Shown: positions 30,242 through 34,447 of the stretch, one piece after another
Layout of the letters: every line of letters starts with the position of its first letter
How positions within the stretch are numbered: position 1 is the first letter of the stretch
Assembly: GCA_014874175.1 (NCBI GenBank)
Contig: JACWAD010000007.1
Span: 1-34,447, forward strand
From: Thermoleophilia bacterium
GTDB lineage: Bacteria > Actinomycetota > Thermoleophilia > BMS3ABIN01
DNA length: 34,447 bases
Direction of reading: 5' to 3'
The notes under the pieces: generated by a model
Databases searched by the model: none
What the model was told of the DNA's origin: nothing
What the model saw: the letters and a program-made list of their open reading frames with translations, nothing else
Position numbers and translations under genes: made by a program

Positions 30242-32470
30242 TTACATCATTCTTTTCAGAATCTCAATAGCCGCACTTTTGCTAAGCGGCTCGTTCAGGT
30301 TGCCGCACTTGGGCGACTGGATGCAGGATGGGCAGCCCGATTCGCAGGGGCAGCAGGAGATGAGTCTATGTGCGTCCCTGACCAGTTCCTCAAACCTGTC
30401 AAAACCGGAGCGGCTGATGCCGACCCCGCCAGGGTGGCCGTCGTAGACAAAAATCGTCGCACCCCCCGTCTGCCAGTGCATCTCGGTTGACAGGCCGCCG
30501 ATGTCCCAGCGGTCGCACATGGCAAACAGCGGCAGCAGGGCTATCAGCCCGTGCTCGGCGGCGTGCAGGCCGCCGGCCAGGTCGCGGGGCCCGGCGGCGG
30601 CAATCGCTTCAGGCAGCGTCAGCCAGAAGCCCTCGGTGGGAAAGTTCTGCTGCGGCAGGTCCAGCGGCACTGTCTCCAGAACCTGGTTGTCGGCCAGCAG
30701 TTTTTTCTGGTAGGCCGTAACCTGCTCGGAAACCAGCAGCCTCCCGAACGAAATGCCGATGTTTCCGGCAGGCCGCTTCAGCGTGCGAGAGGCGATCTCG
30801 ACGAGCACTTCCTTTTTTGGCTGCGTGTAAAAATCGGTAATCACCCGGCGGACCAGCGCCGTGCGGCCCTCCAGGTCAAGCAGCCCGACCTGGTAGGTCT
30901 CGCCCAGATGCAGGTAAATGGCGCCCGGATGGACGAAAACAAAGGCGCGCTCCGCTTCCACCCGGCCCAGAACATTGCCAGTCTCTTCCTCAACGATAGT
31001 GAACGAGTCCGGCGATGCCGAGCGCAGCGAGACGGCTGCCGCCGGGAAATCGGGGCGCGTGAGCAGGTAGCGTCCTTTTTTCTGTCTCAGCTCGCCGCCG
31101 GCTTCGAGGGCTTTCATGGCGGGAATCATCCCAGGTCCAAAGAACTTTTCATCCCCACGGTCAAGCGGCGCTTCGAAAGCTGCCGAAAGCAGGTGGCCGG
31201 CAAAGATCTGCTCGCTGCTGAAATCAAGGATGGCGGATTCCACATCGCGCTCGAGCAGCTGGTTGGGGTGCGCCATGAAAAACTGGTCCAGCGCGTCCAG
31301 CCCGGCAACAAATACGGCCAGGCTCTCTCCGCTGCCACGGCCTGCCCGGCCCCACTGCTGCCAGAGGCTGGCCACGGTGCCGGGAAAGCCTGCTGAGATG
31401 ACGGCGTCTACGCCGCCCACGTCAATGCCCAACTCCAGGGCGCTGGTGGAAGCGACGCCCAGCAGGCGCCCATCGAACAGGCCCTGCTCGATCTCTCGCC
31501 GCTGGCCCGGTGTATATCCGCCACGGTAGGGTGCAATCCTCTCAGCCAGCCCCGGGCTGGCTTCAAGCTGCTGGGACGCATACTTGTAAATAAGTTCTGC
31601 CGACTTGCGGGTGCGGGCAAAGACAATCGTGCGCGCCTGCCGCCGGAGAAGGTCGGCAAACAGGGCCGCCGCCTCCGCCAGGACGCTCTTGCGAATCCCC
31701 AACGCCTTGTCCACAACAGGCGGGTTCCAAAAGACAATCTGGCGCTCTCCCCGCGCGGAGCCGTCCATGGCCACCAGCTCGAAATCCAGGCCGGCAAGCG
31801 AGCTGGCCAGCCGGCCCGGATTTGCGATGGTTGCCGTTGTCAGAAGAAACTGCGGCCGGCTCCCATAGATGGCGCAGATGCGCCTGAGCCGCCTGATGAC
31901 GTTGGCGACGTGGGAGCCAAAGACGCCCCGGTAGGAATGAGCCTCGTCAATTACCACGAACTTCAGGTTGAAGAAGAAATCCCGCCAGGCGCCGTGATGG
32001 GGAAGGATGCCCATATGCAGCATGTCCGGATTGGTCAGGATGATATTGGCCCGCTTTCTGATCTGGGGCCGCTGTCCGGCGGGAGTATCCCCGTCGTAAA
32101 TAGCCGGCCGCGCAAACGGCAGCATAAGCGCCTGCAGCTTGCGCACCTGGTCCTGGCTGAGCGCCTTGGTGGGGTAAAGATATAAGGACCGCCCGTGGCC
32201 TTCCCGGGCCAGCGCGTCCAGCACCGGCAGGTTAAAGCAGAGCGATTTGCCGCTGGCGCTGGGCGTGGTGATGACAGCGTTCTTACCGTCCCGGGCCAGC
32301 TCAAAGGCGTGCAGCTGGTGGCTGTAAAGGCGGCGGATGCCGGTCCCCGCTAGCGCGTCTTTCACGCTTGCGGACAGGTTGGCGGGCATTTCCCTGAAGT
32401 CGCCTTCCCGGCCCGCCTGGTGGCTAACGGCGGCAATCTGGGGATAATTTTCCGGGTTCAGGCGGGTCAT
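30242..32470 (-). CDS. MrfA/YprA-like DEAD/DEAH-box helicase with DUF1998 zinc domain
   Basis: 742 aa. Superfamily 2 helicase: Walker A ITTPSASGKSLCF, DEAH box VVIDEAHSYRGVFGSHV, motif III LTTATIANP, and in the second RecA domain STSALELGIDVGGVDAVISAGFPG and QQWGRAGRG. The C-terminal DUF1998/MrfA-Zn domain ends with CCPCESGCPSCIQSPKCGN, the four-cysteine metal site of the Hrq1/YprA family. Bacillus MrfA helps repair mitomycin C damage with the exonuclease MrfB; no exonuclease gene lies next to it here. A perfect palindrome abuts the start codon. Length is close to the family norm of about 750. Confidence 0.92.
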   Translation of the reverse strand: MTRLNPENYPQIAAVSHQAGREGDFREMPANLSASVKDALAGTGIRRLYSHQLHAFELARDGKNAVITTPSASGKSLCFNLPVLDALAREGHGRSLYLYPTKALSQDQVRKLQALMLPFARPAIYDGDTPAGQRPQIRKRANIILTNPDMLHMGILPHHGAWRDFFFNLKFVVIDEAHSYRGVFGSHVANVIRRLRRICAIYGSRPQFLLTTATIANPGRLASSLAGLDFELVAMDGSARGERQIVFWNPPVVDKALGIRKSVLAEAAALFADLLRRQARTIVFARTRKSAELIYKYASQQLEASPGLAERIAPYRGGYTPGQRREIEQGLFDGRLLGVASTSALELGIDVGGVDAVISAGFPGTVASLWQQWGRAGRGSGESLAVFVAGLDALDQFFMAHPNQLLERDVESAILDFSSEQIFAGHLLSAAFEAPLDRGDEKFFGPGMIPAMKALEAGGELRQKKGRYLLTRPDFPAAAVSLRSASPDSFTIVEEETGNVLGRVEAERAFVFVHPGAIYLHLGETYQVGLLDLEGRTALVRRVITDFYTQPKKEVLVEIASRTLKRPAGNIGISFGRLLVSEQVTAYQKKLLADNQVLETVPLDLPQQNFPTEGFWLTLPEAIAAAGPRDLAGGLHAAEHGLIALLPLFAMCDRWDIGGLSTEMHWQTGGATIFVYDGHPGGVGISRSGFDRFEELVRDAHRLISCCPCESGCPSCIQSPKCGNLNEPLSKSAAIEILKRMM

Positions 32471-32485
32471 GGGATATTCTATCCC
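32471..32485. promoter_or_regulatory. GGGATA-TTC-TATCCC palindrome abutting the helicase start codon
   Basis: Perfect 6-bp inverted repeat with a 3-nt centre, immediately upstream of the helicase ATG (minus strand). It occupies the Shine-Dalgarno position, so it could be an operator or an mRNA hairpin that limits translation. Does not match a known SOS box. Confidence 0.35.
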
Positions 32486-32573
32486 AGCGCGGCTGGCTTT
32501 GATAAAAAAGCCTTCGGGTACGGCAGGCCGGCACTTATGAAAAAATGCCCCGCCCGCGCGGCTGCTAAGTTTA

Positions 32574-32939
32574 TTACTCGGTGGTCTTTACATCGCCAAC
32601 CGGCGCGGCTGCGTCCTTGCTCTCCTGGATCTCGTCCAGGCGGTCGTTGAAAGCCGCAGCGATATGCCCCACCTGCTCAGATATGAACCGGTGCACATCT
32701 ATGGCGGTGGGCAGCGTTGCGATCTGCCTCTCGATGTCTTCCAGGATTGCCTGCAGCCGGTTGCAGCTGTTAGCCAGTTTCTCGCATCCCGCCGTCGAGA
32801 TGGCAGATTCGCAGTAGGGGCAGCTGACGCCTTTCTCGCTTTTTAGGGATGATTCCTCGACCCAGATGTAAGTGAAGCACTCCGGACAGGTGGCCCAGTA
32901 AATAACTGGACGCCGCCCCCCCCGGGGACTGCTGTTCAT
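32574..32939 (-). CDS. Small zinc-ribbon protein with C-terminal coiled-coil-like region (unknown)
   Basis: 121 aa, not recognised as a named family. Residues about 15-52 hold WATCPECFTYIWVEE and SCPYCESAI, a CPxC...CPYC zinc ribbon; residues 55-112 (LANSCNRLQAILEDIERQIA..., VGHIAAAFNDRLDEIQESK) have a helical, heptad-like composition. AGGGGG lies 5 nt before the ATG. The gene precedes the helicase on the same strand with a 103-nt gap containing a T-run after a GC-rich stretch (possible weak terminator). Cytoplasmic; role unknown. Confidence 0.7.
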   Translation of the reverse strand: MNSSPRGGRRPVIYWATCPECFTYIWVEESSLKSEKGVSCPYCESAISTAGCEKLANSCNRLQAILEDIERQIATLPTAIDVHRFISEQVGHIAAAFNDRLDEIQESKDAAAPVGDVKTTE

Positions 32940-33067
32940 TTCAACCCCCTGCCAGTGGTTGTTTCATATCAAGTGTAACACTTTCCAAAAGGATTGGAAG
33001 AGTTCCTTGTCGCATGTCAATGTTTACATCGGCGCCTGACGGGCAAAAGAGAGAAAAATTGATCATT

Positions 33068-33158
33068 TGTCATTTTGAGCCGGTTCAGTGGCGAAGATAC
33101 TATGAAAATGGATTCTTTGGCTTTGCCTCAGGATGACAGGCATTCGGGATGACAGGCA
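33068..33158. repeat. Dispersed TGTCATTnTGAG / CTCAGGATGACA type inverted element
   Basis: Left half TGTCATTTTGAGC...GCGAAGATA and right half GGATTCTTTGGCTTTGCCTC followed by AGGATGACAGG are imperfect reverse complements. A second copy of the 12-mer GGATGACAGGCA follows (33131-33142 and 33147-33158). This pattern resembles the small TCATTCTGAG...CTCAGAATGACA elements scattered through many bacterial genomes. It lies in the 255-nt spacer 32940-33194, which otherwise holds no gene. Confidence 0.55.
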
Positions 33159-33194
33159 ATTGGCAAACAGATATTGATTGAGGGGTGAGCGCAA

Positions 33195-33551
33195 ATGGAA
33201 AACAGGAAATCGTCTCGTCAGGGGTTTGGCGCCGTGCTGGTTGCTTTTCTGGCAGGAAACGTCCTGGGCGCGGCACTGGCGCTGCTGGCTGCCCCCCGCC
33301 GGGGCAGCGAGACGCGGAGGGCAATCTCCGGGGCCAACCGCGGCATGGCCTCAGCCGGCCGTAAAGTTTATGGCACAGGCAGAGGAGCAGCGCTAAAGAC
33401 CTCGCAAACGGCGCGGCGGGCAGGCGGCGCCGGCGCCAGGTTATGGGGGCTTTTGCCGGGGCAGGGGATGCGCAGGCGCTGCCAGCCTCAACAAGAAGCC
33501 GCAGGGCCGGAAGGGCACAGGCAGCAGGAAGCAGGCAGGCGGGCGGCATAA
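33195..33551 (+). CDS. YtxH-like small membrane protein
   Basis: 118 aa. One N-terminal membrane segment in GFGAVLVAFLAGNVLGAALALLAAPRRGSETRR, the YtxH pattern (hydrophobic Gly/Ala-rich helix ending in LxAPxxGxETR). YtxH proteins are small, general-stress associated, of unknown role. The tail from about residue 85 (Arg/Gln/Gly-rich: RRRCQPQQEAAG) is unusual for the family and could be a frameshifted end; I cannot tell whether that is real. GAGGGGTGA lies about 7 nt before the ATG. Confidence 0.65.
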   Translation: MENRKSSRQGFGAVLVAFLAGNVLGAALALLAAPRRGSETRRAISGANRGMASAGRKVYGTGRGAALKTSQTARRAGGAGARLWGLLPGQGMRRRCQPQQEAAGPEGHRQQEAGRRAA

Positions 33552-33723
33552 ACACGTCAGAGTTTTTCCGGGGTACGGAGAAGAGATTTCCCTTAAAAGA
33601 AAATGTAATATTTTCAGAGGATTCCCCGAGCGATTCCCGTCTGCAGCCATGCGGGGCATTTGACAAAGCTCCTGCTATTTCAATAATTTAGTTCATTTTT
33701 TCACAATATGCCCTGCCGCGAAG

Positions 33724-33750
33724 CCAGTAAAAATTATTAAACTGGTTTTA
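33724..33750 (+). terminator. Weak AT-rich terminator after the YtxH gene
   Basis: CCAGT...ACTGG with an 11-12 nt A/T loop followed by TTTTATT. The rest of 33552-33723 is AT-richer than the flanking genes and holds no convincing ORF. Confidence 0.35.
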
Positions 33751-33757
33751 TTAAGTA

Positions 33758-33786
33758 TTGACATTTGTATAATTCCGCCGTACAAT
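33758..33786 (+). promoter_or_regulatory. Consensus sigma70-type promoter of the cytochrome gene
   Basis: TTGACA (33758-33763), exactly 17 nt, TACAAT (33781-33786). The best promoter match in the window. A TATAAT at about 33768 lies inside the spacer but too close to TTGACA. Transcription would begin near 33793, 334 nt upstream of the cytochrome ATG. Confidence 0.75.
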
Positions 33787-33792
33787 ACTCCC

Positions 33793-34126
33793 CAGGGTAG
33801 ATAGAGTTGCAGCCAAGCGGGTTTCCACGGCGGACGTTCGAGCGGAAGCGGATTGTTGAAAGCGTCACACAGCATCGATTTTTTAACGTGCACATAACCT
33901 CATAGCCAGGCTCCCTCTCAAGGGAGCACCCCGCGCTGCAGGACGGCCGCGACTCCTTTGTGGCTATAATGCCTGCGTTTCTTTTTGTCCCGGTTTAAAA
34001 CCGGTGCGCCATAAGGGCGCCGGCATATAGTGCTGCCGGATTGTGATTATGTTCACGTGATTGATTTCACGTATCTTCACTAATCCGCAGTTTTAACTTT
34101 AAGCCGAAAGGAGGTGTAACGACTAA
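33793..34126 (+). promoter_or_regulatory. Long hairpin-rich 5' leader (candidate cis-regulatory RNA) of the cytochrome gene
   Basis: About 334 nt between promoter and ATG with no ORF. Perfect helices: ATAGCCA/TGGCTAT (33902-33908, 33961-33967) enclosing GCTCCCT-CTCA-AGGGAGC (33910-33927) and a GC-rich arm; CCGGTTT-A-AAACCGG (33990-34004); GCGCC-ATAAG-GGCGC (34006-34020); CCGGCA...TGCCGG (34020-34039); ACGTGA...TCACGT (34055-34072). GCAGG (33938) could alternatively pair with CCTGC (33972) just before TTTCTTTTT (33978-33986), competing with the outer stem, as in transcription attenuators. It does not match the riboswitch consensus sequences I can recall, including the c-di-GMP (GEMM) type. Confidence 0.5.
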
Positions 34127-34447
34127 ATGCGAGGGATAACTAACAAGATGAAGGGTAAGTACATGCGAAAGATAGCCCTAGTAACGCTGATTGCGCTTCC
34201 GGTTGTTTTGTTGCTGGCATTCGCGACCTCGGCTTATGCTCAGGTTGATCCGCTTAGCGGTGTCGCCATCGGAGCCTACACGCCAGGCAGCGGTCTGGTT
34301 TCCGGCCAGCTCAACAACAGCAATGGCGACGTTGCTCCGCACGGCAATTACAGCCTGCTGGATCCAAGCGCGGCCTATGCCGCCAGCGCGCAGTATGGCG
34401 CCAATCAGAACGCGACTGATTTCTGCCTCCAGTGCCATATGGTGCAC
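34127..34447 (+). CDS. Secreted c-type (probably multiheme) cytochrome, 5' end (partial)
   Basis: 107 codons to the window edge, in frame and without stop; absent from the ORF track because it runs off the end. A signal peptide is visible (basic start with KYMRKIALVTLIALPVVLLLAFATSAYA, cleavage likely after AYA at about residue 40). Near the edge is CLQCH, a CxxCH heme c attachment site, followed by MVH. The spacing and the His shortly after suggest the first of several hemes, as in doubled-CXXCH proteins. AAAGGAGGTG lies 12 nt before ATG 34127, rather far; the ATG at 34148 is an alternative. It would be matured by the ResB/CcsA system encoded 9 kb upstream. Confidence 0.8.
   Translation, partial: MRGITNKMKGKYMRKIALVTLIALPVVLLLAFATSAYAQVDPLSGVAIGAYTPGSGLVSGQLNNSNGDVAPHGNYSLLDPSAAYAASAQYGANQNATDFCLQCHMVH

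Noticed and set aside
32362-32372. Further copy of TCTTTCACG
   Set aside because: It lies in coding sequence of the helicase without a preceding hairpin; treated as chance.
33793-33900. tRNA-like or c-di-GMP riboswitch sequence in the first third of the cytochrome leader
   Set aside because: GACGTTCGAGC resembles a T-loop, but no cloverleaf can be formed; the conserved GEMM sequence blocks are absent.
33965-33970. TATAAT in the cytochrome leader as a second promoter
   Set aside because: No acceptable -35 17 nt upstream, and the bases are part of the outer helix; the TTGACA-N17-TACAAT upstream is far better.

Overview
This window reads as a chromosomal segment from a GC-rich, anaerobic, Gram-positive-type bacterium, most likely a deep-branching member of the Actinomycetota; a Clostridia/Firmicutes relative is the main alternative. 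The reasons are the gene order rplY-pth / mfd-mazG-eno (mazG and eno follow mfd in mycobacteria too), PrsA-type lipoprotein foldases instead of outer-membrane assembly genes, a 2-hydroxyacyl-CoA dehydratase-activase type cluster, the siroheme-dependent (Ahb) heme pathway, and System II cytochrome c maturation. No phage, IS, CRISPR, tRNA or rRNA was seen. Taxonomy is inference; no search was possible.

Layout. (1) 1-8.8 kb, plus strand: housekeeping genes rplY (3' end), pth, mfd, two tandem parvulin lipoproteins, mazG, eno, trxA. (2) 8.9-16.4 kb, minus strand: a small zinc-ribbon membrane protein; a three-gene BadF/HgdC-type activase cluster with two DUF2229-like partners; and a three-gene envelope operon (GT4 glycosyltransferase, polysaccharide deacetylase, UPF0104 flippase-like protein). 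(3) 16.6-29.3 kb, plus strand: one long, tightly packed run, FmdB-type zinc ribbon, surE, HAD phosphatase, cobA-hemD fusion, ahbC, ahbD, ahbA, ahbB, resB/ccs1, ccsA, precorrin-2 dehydrogenase, hemA, hemC. It encodes nearly the whole route from glutamyl-tRNA to heme through siroheme (hemL and hemB are not here) and the machine that attaches heme to c-type cytochromes. (4) 29.4-32.9 kb, minus strand: a 40-codon peptide gene missing from the ORF track, with promoter, Shine-Dalgarno and terminator, that resembles a lasso/RiPP-type precursor; a LOG-like protein; an MrfA/YprA-like helicase; and a small zinc-ribbon protein. (5) 33-34.4 kb, plus strand: a YtxH-like protein, then a consensus promoter, a ~330-nt hairpin-rich leader, and the start of a secreted c-type cytochrome (CLQCH), a probable client of the heme/Ccs operon.

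The spacers are unusual. Short word-like repeats (ACGTTTAACGTTTCACG, CTTGAAACTTGAAACT, GGATGGTGGAT, GGTTTCCTGTTTT) sit in many of them, often as inverted pairs, and supply stop or start codons to flanking genes. Three minus-strand terminators with unrelated stems share the same tail TCTTTCACG. The observations most worth follow-up are the RiPP-like peptide gene, the structured cytochrome leader, the complete Ahb-heme/Ccs operon, and the repeat and terminator families.
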